Shown here one piece after another: positions 8,960-18,278 of a stretch of DNA of 35,365 nucleotides. Position numbers and translations under genes: made by a program. This DNA is from Bacteroidota bacterium (lineage in GTDB: Bacteria > Bacteroidota > Bacteroidia > B-17B0 > Aurantibacillaceae): positions 1 to 35,365 of the forward strand of contig JANYEQ010000016.1 in the NCBI GenBank assembly GCA_025363015.1, given 5' to 3'. The notes under the pieces are model-generated. The model saw only the letters and a program-made list of their open reading frames with translations, was not told where the DNA came from and did no database searches. How positions within the stretch are numbered: the stretch's first letter is position 1; each line of letters opens with the position of its first letter.

Positions 8960-9036
8960 AACTGTTTTACTTTATTTATCTATCTATATGTACTCTAAAT
9001 AAAGTGGTGCAAACTGCTTAGGTTAATACTTAGGTA

Positions 9037-11451
9037 TTAGCTGCCGCAGGCTTCGCAATCTTCAGGGTTATCTAAACTACAACTTAATTGTGCTTGTTGC
9101 TCTTCAAAGGTTAAGATATGTGCTTGACCGCGTTCTACCAACAATGCATCTTCGTTACCTAATATAGCAGGTTGTGCTAAAGCATCTTGGTCTACCGTAA
9201 ATTTAATAGCGTCGGCAGCAGCTTTGGTACGTAAATAATACATGCCTGTTTTTAAGCCTTTTTTCCAAGAATAAAAATGGGCGCTGCTCATTTTTGCAAA
9301 GTTAGCGTCTTGTATAAATAAGTTGAGTGATTGTGATTGATCAATATATGCACCACGGTCGGCAGCCATATCAATAATAGTACGTTGTTTAATTTCCCAA
9401 ACGGTTTTGTACAATTCTTTAATATTGGCAGGTATTTCGGCAATGCCTTGTACCGATCCATTGGCTGCAATAATTTTATTTTTTAAACCATCATTCCAAA
9501 TACCTAATTTAACTAAGTCGCGCAATAAATGTTTGTTTACTACCACAAATTCGCCACTTAGTACACGGCGTGTATAAATGTTGCTGGTGTAGGGCTCAAA
9601 ACATTCGTTATTACCTAATATTTGCGATGTGCTTGCCGTTGGCATTGGCGCTAATAATAAGCTATTACGTACACCGTACTTTAAAATTTCTTCTTTTAAA
9701 ATATCCCATTCCCAACGTGGGCTTGGCGTTACATTCCACATATCTTGCTGAAAAATACCTTTGCTTATTGGCGAGCCTGGGTAACTTTCGTAGTGCCCTT
9801 CCACTTTTGCTAAATCTTTACTGGCGGTTAAGGCGGCAAAATAAATAGTTTCAAAAATTTCGGCATTTAAACGTTTTGCTTCTTCGCTTTCAAAAGGGTA
9901 ACGCATTAAAATAAAAGCATCGGCCAAACCTTGCACCCCTAAGCCAATTGGGCGGTGACGCATGTTTGAATTACGTGCCTCTGGTATTGGGTAATAATTA
10001 CGATCAATAACTTTATTTAAATTTTTGGTAGCAACGTACGTTATTTCAAATAAACGATTATGATCAAACGTACCTGTTTTTTCATCTACAAAACGTGGTA
10101 AAGCGATAGAGGCTAAGTTACACACGGCCACTTCATCTTTACTGGTGTACTCAATAATTTCGGTACATAAGTTACTCGATTTAATGGTGCCTAAATTTTG
10201 TTGGTTAGATTTTGAATTCGCCGCATCTTTAAACAACATGTAAGGATTACCTGTTTCAATTTGAGCAGCAATAATCTCTGCCCATAATTCGCGCGCTTTT
10301 ATTTGTTTACGAAATTTACCTTCGCTTTCATATTTAGTATATAAGGCTTCAAACTCTGCGCTGTGGCAATCGCTTAAGCCAGGGCATTCGTTAGGACACA
10401 TTAAGCTCCAATCGCCTTCGGCTTCTACACGCTTCATAAATAAATCTGGTATCCAAAGTGCAGTAAATAAATCGCGTGCGCGCATTTCTTCTTTACCGTG
10501 GTTTTTACGAATGTCTAAAAACTCATAAATATCAGCATGCCAAGGCTCTAAATACACTGCTATAGAACCTTTGCGTTTGCCACCACCTTGGTCTACATAA
10601 CGCGCAGTTTCGTTATATACTTTTAACATTGGAATAATGCCATTTGATGTGCCATTAGTGCCTCTAATATAGGAGCCTGTAGCACGTACATTATGTATAT
10701 TTATACCAATACCACCAGCACTTTGCGAAATTTTAGCACATTGTTTTAAGGTATCGTAAATGCCATCAATGCTATCGTCTTTCATTTGTAATAAGAAACA
10801 ACTGCTCATTTGTGGTTTTGGCGTACCAGCATTAAATAAGGTTGGTGTAGCGTGTGTAAACCAACGCTCACTCATTAAATTATACGTTTGTATAGCACTT
10901 TCAATATCATTTTTATGAATGCCTACTGCCACACGCATAATCATATGTTGTGGGCGCTCAGCTACTTTGCCGTTCATTTTTAAAAGGTACGAACGTTCTA
11001 GGGTTTTAAAGCCAAAGTAATCGTAACCAAAATCACGATCGTATATAATTGATGAATCTAATGTATGGGCATTATCCATCACTATTTGGTGCACATCATC
11101 TGCAATTAGGGCGGCTTTTAAACCATTTTTTGGATCGATGTAATTAAATAAAGCATCAATCGTTTTTGAAAAGCTTTTAATGGTATTTTTATGTAAATTA
11201 CTCACGGCGATGCGAGATGCAAGTTGTGCATAATCAGGGTGGCGAGAGGTTAAACCCGCAGCAGTTTCGGCTGCTAAGTTATCTAACTCGCTTGTAGTTA
11301 CACCATCATACACGCCATCAATTACTTTTTTAGCAACCAATATAGGATCAACATGCGATGGATCTAAGCCATAGCTAAGTTTTTGTGTACGTGCAGTAAT
11401 TTTATCGAATTTTACTGATTCGTGAGTGCCGTCTCTTTTAATTACAAACAT
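9037..11451 (-). CDS. nrdA: Class Ia ribonucleoside-diphosphate reductase, alpha subunit
   Basis: An 804-residue catalytic subunit that reduces ribonucleoside diphosphates to deoxyribonucleotides. An N-terminal ATP-cone (about 1-90) suggests dATP/ATP activity control. Active-site residues are all present: Cys218, Asn427, Cys429, Glu431 and Cys444, with the same numbering as the eukaryotic large subunit. The paired tyrosines of the radical relay are in GMYYLRTK, and the C-terminal redox pair is Cys799/Cys802 (CEAC). No intein or insertion interrupts it. nrdB lies upstream on the same strand, 238 bases away, a larger gap than expected for a tight operon. Sequence and numbering place it in the eukaryote-like class Ia group that is common in Bacteroidota. 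Confidence 0.97.
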   Translation of the reverse strand: MFVIKRDGTHESVKFDKITARTQKLSYGLDPSHVDPILVAKKVIDGVYDGVTTSELDNLAAETAAGLTSRHPDYAQLASRIAVSNLHKNTIKSFSKTIDALFNYIDPKNGLKAALIADDVHQIVMDNAHTLDSSIIYDRDFGYDYFGFKTLERSYLLKMNGKVAERPQHMIMRVAVGIHKNDIESAIQTYNLMSERWFTHATPTLFNAGTPKPQMSSCFLLQMKDDSIDGIYDTLKQCAKISQSAGGIGINIHNVRATGSYIRGTNGTSNGIIPMLKVYNETARYVDQGGGKRKGSIAVYLEPWHADIYEFLDIRKNHGKEEMRARDLFTALWIPDLFMKRVEAEGDWSLMCPNECPGLSDCHSAEFEALYTKYESEGKFRKQIKARELWAEIIAAQIETGNPYMLFKDAANSKSNQQNLGTIKSSNLCTEIIEYTSKDEVAVCNLASIALPRFVDEKTGTFDHNRLFEITYVATKNLNKVIDRNYYPIPEARNSNMRHRPIGLGVQGLADAFILMRYPFESEEAKRLNAEIFETIYFAALTASKDLAKVEGHYESYPGSPISKGIFQQDMWNVTPSPRWEWDILKEEILKYGVRNSLLLAPMPTASTSQILGNNECFEPYTSNIYTRRVLSGEFVVVNKHLLRDLVKLGIWNDGLKNKIIAANGSVQGIAEIPANIKELYKTVWEIKQRTIIDMAADRGAYIDQSQSLNLFIQDANFAKMSSAHFYSWKKGLKTGMYYLRTKAAADAIKFTVDQDALAQPAILGNEDALLVERGQAHILTFEEQQAQLSCSLDNPEDCEACGS

Positions 11452-11621
11452 AGTTTTTAGTTTTTTGAGAATTGATTTATATTAGTTTTTGAGTTCTATT
11501 TCGGACTTACAAGTTACTATCACTTTAAGCCTTTAAATATTTTTATTTTATAATCTATTAACAATTGAGTGGTTAATTAAATTAGTTTAGTTTTGCTTAG
11601 TTTAGAGGCTAAAATTCCCAT

Positions 11622-11638
11622 ACAAGAGTTTTTCTTGT
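11622..11638 (-). other. Small hairpin in the nrdB-nrdA gap
   Basis: The gap of 238 bases between the two reductase genes holds a 6-bp perfect inverted repeat, ACAAGA (11622-11627) and TCTTGT (11633-11638), with a 5-base loop. It is about 50 bases downstream of nrdB in the direction of transcription and is not followed by a T-run. It may be a weak attenuating or processing hairpin that sets the ratio of the two subunits; this is conjecture. Confidence 0.22.
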
Positions 11639-11689
11639 TAAATTAAAGGTACAAATTTTAAGGAATTATTTTAACCAAAAAATACTAAA

Positions 11690-12661
11690 CTAAAAATCTG
11701 TGTCTAAATTAAACACATTATTTTCAGCATCTTTGCCCATAACACCCGCTTTTTGATACTCTGCTACGCGTTTTTCAAAAAAGTTAGTTTTACCTTGTAA
11801 CGAAATCATTTCCATAAAATCGAAAGGGTTAGCGGCATTGTAAAACTTAGGGCAACCTAAAGATTGTAATAATCTATCGGCACAAAATTCAATGTATAAG
11901 CACATTAAATCTGAATTCATTCCAATTAATTTTACTGGGATGGCATCTACTACAAATTTTTTCTCAATGTTTACCGCATCAACTATGATTTGAGTAACTT
12001 GTTCTTTTGGTAATTGATTTTTTACATGGTCTCTATAAAGCATGCAAGCGAAATCGCAATGTAAACCTTCATCGCGACTAATAAGTTCGTTACTAAAGGT
12101 TAAACCAGGCATTAAGCCGCGTTTTTTTAACCAAAAAATAGAGCAAAATGAACCTGAAAAGAAAATACCTTCAACGGCTGCAAAGGCAATTAGGCGTTCA
12201 GCAAAGCTACCATTGTTAATCCAACGGATGGCCCAATCGGCTTTTTCGCCTACGCAAGGTACGGTATCTACAGCGTGTAACAATCTGTCTTTTTCTACTG
12301 GATCTTTAATATAGGTATCAATTAACAAAGAGTAGGTTTCTGAATGGATGTTTTCCATCATAATTTGAAAACCATAAAAGCAACGTGCCTCAGGGTACTG
12401 AACCTCATTTAAAAAGTTAATGGCTAAGTTTTCGTTTACAATTCCATCACTTGCCGCAAAAAATGCCAATACGTGTTTTATAAAATGTTTTTCGTTATCA
12501 TTTAATTTATTATTCCAGTCAGCCATGTCAGAGGCAAGGTCAATTTCTTCGGCTGTCCAAAAACTAGCTTCTGATTTTTTATAGTATTCCCAAATATCTT
12601 TGTACTTGATAGGAAATAAGACGAATCTATCTTTATTTTCGACTAAAATTGGTTCTGTCAT
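11690..12661 (-). CDS. nrdB: Class Ia ribonucleoside-diphosphate reductase, beta subunit
   Basis: A 323-residue radical-generating subunit. All six metal ligands can be placed: Asp72, Glu103, His106, Glu164, Glu198 and His201. The first three sit exactly 12 positions before E. coli Asp84, Glu115 and His118. The radical tyrosine is Tyr110 (ENIHSETY), equivalent to E. coli Tyr122, so this is a tyrosyl-radical enzyme and not a class Ic type. The C-terminal tail NVFNLDTDF resembles the eukaryotic small-subunit tail that docks on the alpha subunit. The gene precedes nrdA, the reverse of the common nrdA-nrdB order. Its regulatory region is the 394-bp gap at 12662-13055. Confidence 0.97.
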   Translation of the reverse strand: MTEPILVENKDRFVLFPIKYKDIWEYYKKSEASFWTAEEIDLASDMADWNNKLNDNEKHFIKHVLAFFAASDGIVNENLAINFLNEVQYPEARCFYGFQIMMENIHSETYSLLIDTYIKDPVEKDRLLHAVDTVPCVGEKADWAIRWINNGSFAERLIAFAAVEGIFFSGSFCSIFWLKKRGLMPGLTFSNELISRDEGLHCDFACMLYRDHVKNQLPKEQVTQIIVDAVNIEKKFVVDAIPVKLIGMNSDLMCLYIEFCADRLLQSLGCPKFYNAANPFDFMEMISLQGKTNFFEKRVAEYQKAGVMGKDAENNVFNLDTDF

Positions 12662-13055
12662 AAATTGATAAGGTTTTATTATATAATGAGTTTAATTTTA
12701 AATGTGTCTGGACTACAAATAAATGCAAAAAAAAGCCCGTTTAAAAAGTAAATGAATTAACACTTAGCCTAAGTTTTAAACACTTGCAATTAACCGTGAG
12801 TAGTTGATAACCTTTAATTGTGTTGATTTACAGCAGTATAACAAATTACCCAAAAAATTACAAAAATTGATTTGTAAAATCAAAAAAAAATATTAAGATA
12901 AAGTATAAGAATTAAATAAACAAACCTACATATTTATTGAAATAGACCATTTTAAAGGGTTTTAAAAGCTATTTTGCTAATAACTTTTAGTTGTAGGCAA
13001 TTTTAAATGCAACTTTAAATTTATTTTTACGTTTAAAGAGTTAAATTTTATAATT
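12662..13055. other. 394-bp intergenic region between divergent nrdB and sigma-factor genes
   Basis: No gene is supported here. The stretch is very AT-rich and must hold the promoters for nrdB (leftward) and for the sigma-factor operon (rightward). An inverted repeat, CAATTAA (12787-12793) and TTAATTG (12814-12820) with a 20-base spacer, is the most regular structure. A 5-bp dyad ACTTA-GCC-TAAGT lies near 12760-12775. No convincing -33/-7 pair, NrdR box or DnaA box was found. Confidence 0.6.
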
Positions 13056-13640
13056 ATGTTTTCGGCAGAAACCTTATCCGCACTTTTTAAACACGATAAA
13101 ATTGCCCAAAAGCAAGTTTTTGAAACATTGTATCCAAAATTATCGGGCATTTGCAACCGTTATAGCAAAAACCAAATACAAGCTAACGAAATTTTAAATG
13201 CTGCCTTTAATAATTGTTTGCATAAATTACAGCAGCAACGTCATAATCAGCAATTAAATGTGGCTGAATTCATTGAAAAACAATTTATTATAGAGTGTGT
13301 AGACTTTATTAAATCTATCCGAAGCGAATATTATGTATCGAGCACTGTTTACGCCACAAGCACTAGCGATAAAACTTACGATTTGTTTGAGGACAGTGTT
13401 TTTGTAGATGTAAATACTGCCAATAACGAAATTATAATAAAATCGTTACAACAGTTAGTACCATCGCAACGTTTAATATTTAATTTGCATGTAGTGGATA
13501 GTTATACTTTAAAAGATGCTGCACAAATTTTAGAAGCCAGTGAAGAAACTGTAAAAAGTAATTTAGAAAAAGCACGTTTTAATTTGCAAAAAAATATTGA
13601 AAAAAACATAAAATCAATAAAAAATGAGCAGCCATTATAG
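13056..13640 (+). CDS. ECF-like RNA polymerase sigma factor
   Basis: A 194-residue sigma-70 family protein. Residues of about 16-92 fit region 2 (ends in FIKSIRSEYY) and residues of about 124-180 are a sigma region 4 helix-turn-helix, LVPSQRLIFNLHVVDSYTLKDAAQILEASEETVKSNL (134-170, given here by its end motifs). Region 3 is absent, as in ECF sigma factors. Region 2 is divergent, so promoter specificity cannot be guessed. The gene for a single-pass membrane protein starts 17 bases before this stop codon in another frame, implying translational coupling of the kind seen between sigma and anti-sigma genes. The third gene of the cluster encodes a PorP/SprF protein. Confidence 0.85.
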   Translation: MFSAETLSALFKHDKIAQKQVFETLYPKLSGICNRYSKNQIQANEILNAAFNNCLHKLQQQRHNQQLNVAEFIEKQFIIECVDFIKSIRSEYYVSSTVYATSTSDKTYDLFEDSVFVDVNTANNEIIIKSLQQLVPSQRLIFNLHVVDSYTLKDAAQILEASEETVKSNLEKARFNLQKNIEKNIKSIKNEQPL

Positions 13641-14469
13641 TTACGATATTGATGAGCGTAATTTGCGTTTAAAACTAAAAGGTAACGAAATGCCTTTTAC
13701 CGAAGACATTTGGTTAAAATTTGAAAGCTACCAGCAAACGCACCAAAAACAACAAAGTATTGATGATGTTGTTAAAAAATTTTCGTTTAAAATAAATCGT
13801 AATGTTGTTTTACCTATAGTTTTTGGCGCTGTAATTATTGCTTTTTCGTTACTGTTATTTAATTTTATTAATATAAAAGCAAAACCAAAAATAATTACAA
13901 ATATACCAAGTACAACAGTAGCCATAAAAAAAACAGAGCCTAAACCTGTACTAATTAAAAAAACTATTTTAACCGATTCTACACCTAGTATTAAAAAAGA
14001 TACTCTTGTTACTAAAACAACGTCTGTTATGGTAACACCAACTGTTACAATTATTACACCTACCCTTACCGCCATTATTAACACACCTGTTGCTACAAAT
14101 GAAACTGGCGAATTTTGGACAGCAACCGAAGATGGTACTATTTTTGAAGAACCAGATAAATCATCAAAAATAATTGGTAACGTACAAAAAAAACAAAGCT
14201 ATACCGCTATTAAAGAAACCAACTATTTTATTAAAGTGGCGTTTACTACTAATGGAAAACCAGAAGTTGGTTATATTAAAAAAATGATAGTTTTAAAAAC
14301 TGTACAAAAAAATACTAATATAGTAAGTACAAAAAATACAACATCAACAAAAGTAGAAACCAAAAAAACAAAAAAGAAAAAACTAAGAAAAGCCGAAAGT
14401 TTAGAACCTATAAAAGCACCAAATGTACTATCAACAGGTGCGGACAATAAAGAACCTGAGTTACGATAA
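13624..14469 (+). CDS. Single-pass membrane protein with SH3-like domain, candidate anti-sigma
   Basis: A 281-residue protein not assigned to a named family. Residues 1-58 are polar and would lie in the cytoplasm. One membrane helix spans about 61-83 (VVLPIVFGAVIIAFSLLLF). A Thr/Pro/Lys-rich linker follows, then a bacterial SH3-like domain at about 164-225 (EFWTATEDGTIFEEPDKSS, then VGYIKKMIV). A Lys-rich tail ends the protein. The start overlaps the sigma-factor gene by 17 bases. This arrangement suggests an anti-sigma factor or periplasmic sensor that holds the sigma factor at the membrane and reads the cell wall or a secreted partner through SH3. No anti-sigma zinc-binding motif is seen, so the role is inferred from position and topology. 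Confidence 0.75.
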   Translation: MSSHYSYDIDERNLRLKLKGNEMPFTEDIWLKFESYQQTHQKQQSIDDVVKKFSFKINRNVVLPIVFGAVIIAFSLLLFNFINIKAKPKIITNIPSTTVAIKKTEPKPVLIKKTILTDSTPSIKKDTLVTKTTSVMVTPTVTIITPTLTAIINTPVATNETGEFWTATEDGTIFEEPDKSSKIIGNVQKKQSYTAIKETNYFIKVAFTTNGKPEVGYIKKMIVLKTVQKNTNIVSTKNTTSTKVETKKTKKKKLRKAESLEPIKAPNVLSTGADNKEPELR

Positions 14470-14493
14470 TTGCATTTTAAATTTATTAAATTA

Positions 14494-15417
14494 ATGGTTT
14501 TTATAAAACGTTATTTGCTTATTTTTTTAATTGCATTTGTTTTTAAAACTCAGGCACAAGACCCTTTATTTACTAGTAACCAACAATCGTTATTGTACTT
14601 AAACCCATCATTTGCCGGTAGTAATGGGTTTATGCGCTACCAATCTGTTTACCGAAATCAGTGGCCAAGTTTATCATCTTCATATATTACATTTTATAAT
14701 AGTTTTGATGCTTACATAAAACGTATTAAAGGAGGTGTTGCACTTTGTTATTTAAACGATAACCAAGCCAATGGAACATTAATAACCCAACGATTAGATT
14801 TAACGTATGCACAGCATTTTGAGCTATTAGATAAAAAGTTAAAAATTGTGCCTTCAATTCAAATTACGTATTTGCAAAAAAATATAGACGCAACAAAACT
14901 TACATTTGGCAGCCAAATTTATCAGCAAAACCATATAGAAATAACAAGTTCTAAAAAAATTAATGTAGATTTCAGTTCAGGTTTATTACTAAATTACAAA
15001 CACTTTTATTTTGGCGCTTCAGTGTTTCATTTTAATCAACCCGATGAAGGACTTTTAGGATTTAGCAAATTACCCGCGCGTTTAAGCCTATTTGCATCCT
15101 ATAATTTATTACTTTCTGAAAAAACAGTATTACATTTTTATGGTAGATATGAAAAACAACAACAGTTTTGTTTTTATCAATTAGGCATAAATGCTGTTTT
15201 TTTTAAACATTTAATTGTAGGTGCTGGTTACAAATATAGTAACAGCGCCTTTACTAATTTAGGATATAAAAATAATTATTTTACATTACAAGCTGGTTAC
15301 GAATTATACTATAGCACTATAGGTAACGGCACGTTTTTTTCATACGAACTAACAGCAAGTTTTAATTTACGCTCAAAAGAGCAACGCAAAATACTTACTG
15401 ATTTTGAAAAATGGTAA
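14494..15417 (+). CDS. PorP/SprF family outer-membrane protein (second copy)
   Basis: A 307-residue protein. The ATG at 14494 was chosen over an in-frame TTG at 14470 because it directly precedes a normal signal peptide (MVFIKRYLLIFLIAFVFKTQAQ) and leaves a 24-base gap to the gene before. The mature protein starts QDPLFTSNQQSLLYLNPSFAGS and continues VYRNQWPSL, the PorP/SprF hallmarks, then alternating beta-strands. Unlike the copy at 4064 it has no type B cargo gene beside it; it follows a sigma factor and a membrane SH3 protein. It may be the outer-membrane component or output of that signalling unit. It ends 6 bases before the stop of the converging protease gene. Confidence 0.88.
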   Translation: MVFIKRYLLIFLIAFVFKTQAQDPLFTSNQQSLLYLNPSFAGSNGFMRYQSVYRNQWPSLSSSYITFYNSFDAYIKRIKGGVALCYLNDNQANGTLITQRLDLTYAQHFELLDKKLKIVPSIQITYLQKNIDATKLTFGSQIYQQNHIEITSSKKINVDFSSGLLLNYKHFYFGASVFHFNQPDEGLLGFSKLPARLSLFASYNLLLSEKTVLHFYGRYEKQQQFCFYQLGINAVFFKHLIVGAGYKYSNSAFTNLGYKNNYFTLQAGYELYYSTIGNGTFFSYELTASFNLRSKEQRKILTDFEKW

Positions 15418-15423
15418 TATTTT

Positions 15424-17556
15424 TTATTGTTTAACAAATTTACAATTATAAACACCTACACCGCCTTGCTTTAATTTTATAAAATAAACTCCTGCTTTTA
15501 AAGTAGTAGTAGTAATTACACTTGTATTTTCGCCTTCGGTAATTTTATCAATAGTTTGTGTACTACAAATTTTTCCCATTACATCTATCACTTCTAACTG
15601 AATGGCAGTTTTGTTTTTTAAAGTAAAGGCTACATTTAAAACATCGGCTGTTGGGTTTGGAAATAGTTTTATACCGCCACCAACATAATTAGTTTTTAAA
15701 CCTACCGAGTTTACACCATTGATATTTATATCATCAATAAAAATATTATTACCACCACCACTTGTAAACGAAAATTTGAATCGTACATCATCCGAAAGAT
15801 AAAAATCATCTACATTAATTTTTTCCTCTCGCCATTCGCTTGAGGCCATTGGAGGAATATAAGCACTTGTTTGAAAAGAGGCTATGGTTTGCAAATTACT
15901 TGCCGCTGATTTTGTGTACAGCTGAAACCAAGTTAAACCACAATCGGAAGAAATAGACACTTCTAATTTATCGCTATTGGTATTTGCAGTAGCTGCAAAA
16001 TGCATTCTAAAACTTAAGGTAGCATTTGTTACTGCTGCCATGTTATAAGGTGGTGTAATTAAATCGTCGGTTGATGGGGCAGGGTTTCCAAAATTATTTA
16101 CGGTGACACAATTATTACCCGAAAAATTTGTAGTATTTATTAATTGCCAATTAGCCGCATCGTTATTTTTATTTATAGTTACCCAATCGGCATTAAAGGC
16201 AAAAATATTTTCAAAACCATCGCTAAAAGGCACTACATAAAACGGGTTTGCAACATTATCAAACACATATACTTTATTTGTAAAGCTTGTAGTTTTGCTA
16301 CTTAATAAATAATTTTTTGTAAGTGCAACGGTATAAATACCCGCAGCATTGTATTTTACTTTTACAATACTATCCGTTAGGCTGGATGCATTTCCTGAAC
16401 CAAAATTCCATAAACGCGAAGTTGAATTTCCACTATAAGAATAATCAGTAAACTTTACCGAATCGGTAACGCAGGCTATAATTGGTCCGTAAGGAAGTAT
16501 TTCGGGTGTAGCCACACAGTTAGCTGGATATGTATAAGGATTGTTAGTGCCTGTAGCGTTTAAGTTGGTAGTAGACCATAAATTACTTCGTCCCGATATG
16601 GGGGAATTTATACACGCTGTCATACGTGCTACTTGACCAGCAGTAAACATATTTAAACAATTGCCATTTGTATAATCCATATAATTGGTAAACATTTCGC
16701 CATTGGCATCGGCACCACAGGTATTATTTGGATTGTGAGGAAACGACGGACAACCGCTATTATCAATTACTGCGGGTGGTGTATCTGAAACAAAATCGTT
16801 ACCACAATTTGCATCGCCCCATATATGGCGTAGGTTAAACCAATGCCCTAATTCGTGTATTAAATAACGTCCTTTAAAATTACCAAAGCTAGGGTTGGTA
16901 GCAGCTGTGCCAATACTTCCAATTAAATCACTTCTAATATTTATGCCATCTAATATTGCATTACCTCCCGGAAAAGTAGCATAACCACCGCCATTACAAG
17001 AACCTGCATAAGAGTAACGGATAACCTGCACTAACCAAATATTTAAATATTGATTACTAGGCCAATAGGATAAAGCTTTTACATCGTTAGGCGCTACTGC
17101 GCAATTGGCTAAAGAGTTGTAAACTCTATTAATACCATTAGTGCAATTTCCGCTAGGGTCAATAGTTGCTAAACGAAATTCTACATTAAATGGTGCCGTA
17201 AATGGTTTAAAAGGAGCGGGAGTTAAAATAGTATCGGGTTGCTGACGAGGAAATTCTTGATTTAAAATATTTATTTGATTAACGATTTGTGCATCAGAAA
17301 TATCCCCTGCACCGTTTGTATATATTACATGAAACACCACAGGAATAATATATGTAGCCGCAGTTGATTTATTTAAATTTTTATTTTTAATAAACTCCTC
17401 AGTAAATTTTTCGAGCTCTTGTTGATTATTTTTAAATTGAGGATTACTATTTAATTGTTCTTTATAGTAATTGTGACTTGAACAGTTAAATTGATTTTGT
17501 GAAAACGCTTTAGCTAAAAATAAATGTAAGCTTATTAAAAATATTATTTTTTTCAT
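15424..17556 (-). CDS. Secreted M43-type zinc metalloprotease with T9SS type A domain
   Basis: A 710-residue protein with a signal peptide (cut near FSQ at 18-20). The protease domain (about 70-320) resembles cytophagalysin/pappalysin (M43): zinc site HELGHWFNLRH at 234-244 and a Met-turn segment containing NYMDYTNGNC. The usual Gly of HExxHxxGxxH is Asn241 here. A PKD-like domain spans about 355-425 (FTDYSYSGNSTSRLWNFGSG), then a beta-sandwich of about 450-620, likely a MAM- or jelly-roll-like module. The C-terminal 80 residues are a T9SS type A sorting domain (LFPNPTADVLNV, then AGVYFIKLKQ). It would be exported by the T9SS and released or attached at the surface. It is the last gene of a same-strand run beginning at 20193. 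Confidence 0.9.
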   Translation of the reverse strand: MKKIIFLISLHLFLAKAFSQNQFNCSSHNYYKEQLNSNPQFKNNQQELEKFTEEFIKNKNLNKSTAATYIIPVVFHVIYTNGAGDISDAQIVNQINILNQEFPRQQPDTILTPAPFKPFTAPFNVEFRLATIDPSGNCTNGINRVYNSLANCAVAPNDVKALSYWPSNQYLNIWLVQVIRYSYAGSCNGGGYATFPGGNAILDGINIRSDLIGSIGTAATNPSFGNFKGRYLIHELGHWFNLRHIWGDANCGNDFVSDTPPAVIDNSGCPSFPHNPNNTCGADANGEMFTNYMDYTNGNCLNMFTAGQVARMTACINSPISGRSNLWSTTNLNATGTNNPYTYPANCVATPEILPYGPIIACVTDSVKFTDYSYSGNSTSRLWNFGSGNASSLTDSIVKVKYNAAGIYTVALTKNYLLSSKTTSFTNKVYVFDNVANPFYVVPFSDGFENIFAFNADWVTINKNNDAANWQLINTTNFSGNNCVTVNNFGNPAPSTDDLITPPYNMAAVTNATLSFRMHFAATANTNSDKLEVSISSDCGLTWFQLYTKSAASNLQTIASFQTSAYIPPMASSEWREEKINVDDFYLSDDVRFKFSFTSGGGNNIFIDDININGVNSVGLKTNYVGGGIKLFPNPTADVLNVAFTLKNKTAIQLEVIDVMGKICSTQTIDKITEGENTSVITTTTLKAGVYFIKLKQGGVGVYNCKFVKQ

Positions 17557-17575
17557 GCGTATGTGAAAATTTATT

Positions 17576-18238
17576 TTATTTACTAAATCCTATATTAATT
17601 GTTTCGGGGTAATAGCTGTGTAATAAAAAATATAAACCGTAACCTATTGCCAGGCCAATACTACCACCTACTACCGATTTTATTTTACGTTTTTGCCTAG
17701 CTACGCGCTCGTATCCTAATATATAAGCATCGCTTTCAACATACACAGGATTACTTATTGTATTTGCTCTAATTTTAATTTTTGTTAAACCACTTAAGGC
17801 CATAAAACCATAAGGTGCAATAGGCGCATAAAAAGTGCCCGTTAACCCACCAATTAAACCTGCAATACTAGCACCAATAAATGCACCTCGGGCTTTAAAA
17901 CCTTTACGTGCATCGTTTTCGCCTTTCATAAACATCCACATTTCGTCACGGGTAAAAAACTGGTATTTGGTGGTATCTTGTTGGTAATAATAGCGTTTGT
18001 AGCCATTTGCAAAGCGCACCATGTATAATTGCTCTAACTCATAATGTATTTTGCGTGTAATTTTTTGAGGGTTAACTATGGTGATGGCACCCAATACAGT
18101 ATCAATAATTTTTTCGCCTACCACTTGCCCATTCATTAAATAAATAGTATCCTGAACAGCACTTGTAGTTTGTGAAAAATACGTTTGTGAAAAAATTATT
18201 AAAATAAGTATAGTTAAAAATTTAGTAAGCATAACCAA
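17576..18238 (-). CDS. Conserved-looking exported or membrane protein, unknown function
   Basis: A 220-residue protein I do not recognise. It begins with a signal-like hydrophobic segment (TKFLTILILIIFSQTYFSQ). A beta-rich stretch follows (DTIYLMNGQVVGEKIIDTV, then ITIVNPQK), of the kind found before membrane-anchored tails in Bacteroidota lipid or surface proteins. Two Gly-rich hydrophobic segments come later, at about 117-150 (GAFIGASIAGLIGGLTGTFY) and 190-208 (VGGSIGLAIGYGLYFLL). The gene lies 19 bases upstream of the protease gene and 40 bases downstream of the SurA-like gene. An alternative ATG two codons in is equally plausible as start. Confidence 0.75.
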   Translation of the reverse strand: MVMLTKFLTILILIIFSQTYFSQTTSAVQDTIYLMNGQVVGEKIIDTVLGAITIVNPQKITRKIHYELEQLYMVRFANGYKRYYYQQDTTKYQFFTRDEMWMFMKGENDARKGFKARGAFIGASIAGLIGGLTGTFYAPIAPYGFMALSGLTKIKIRANTISNPVYVESDAYILGYERVARQKRKIKSVVGGSIGLAIGYGLYFLLHSYYPETINIGFSK

Positions 18239-18278
18239 ATGTATGAAAATTATAGGAAATGTAAAAGAGCCTTATACA

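Noticed and set aside
9570-9848. 92-codon plus-strand open frame inside nrdA
   Set aside because: It lies wholly antisense to well-conserved nrdA coding sequence and shows no protein-like features.
12787-12830. DnaA box or NrdR box before nrdB
   Set aside because: TTATCAACT on the minus strand differs from the DnaA consensus at two positions, and no paired ACAC/GTGT boxes with proper spacing were found.
13620-13645. Frameshift joining the sigma factor and the following gene
   Set aside because: Both genes have complete domains and their own start and stop; the 17-base overlap is ordinary translational coupling.
13728-14084. 118-codon minus-strand hydrophobic open frame
   Set aside because: It is antisense to the candidate anti-sigma gene; its Val/Ile richness comes from the complement of Lys/Asn/Thr codons.
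14470-14493. TTG start adding eight residues to the second PorP/SprF protein
   Set aside because: The ATG at 14494 gives a standard signal peptide and a normal gap from the preceding stop codon.
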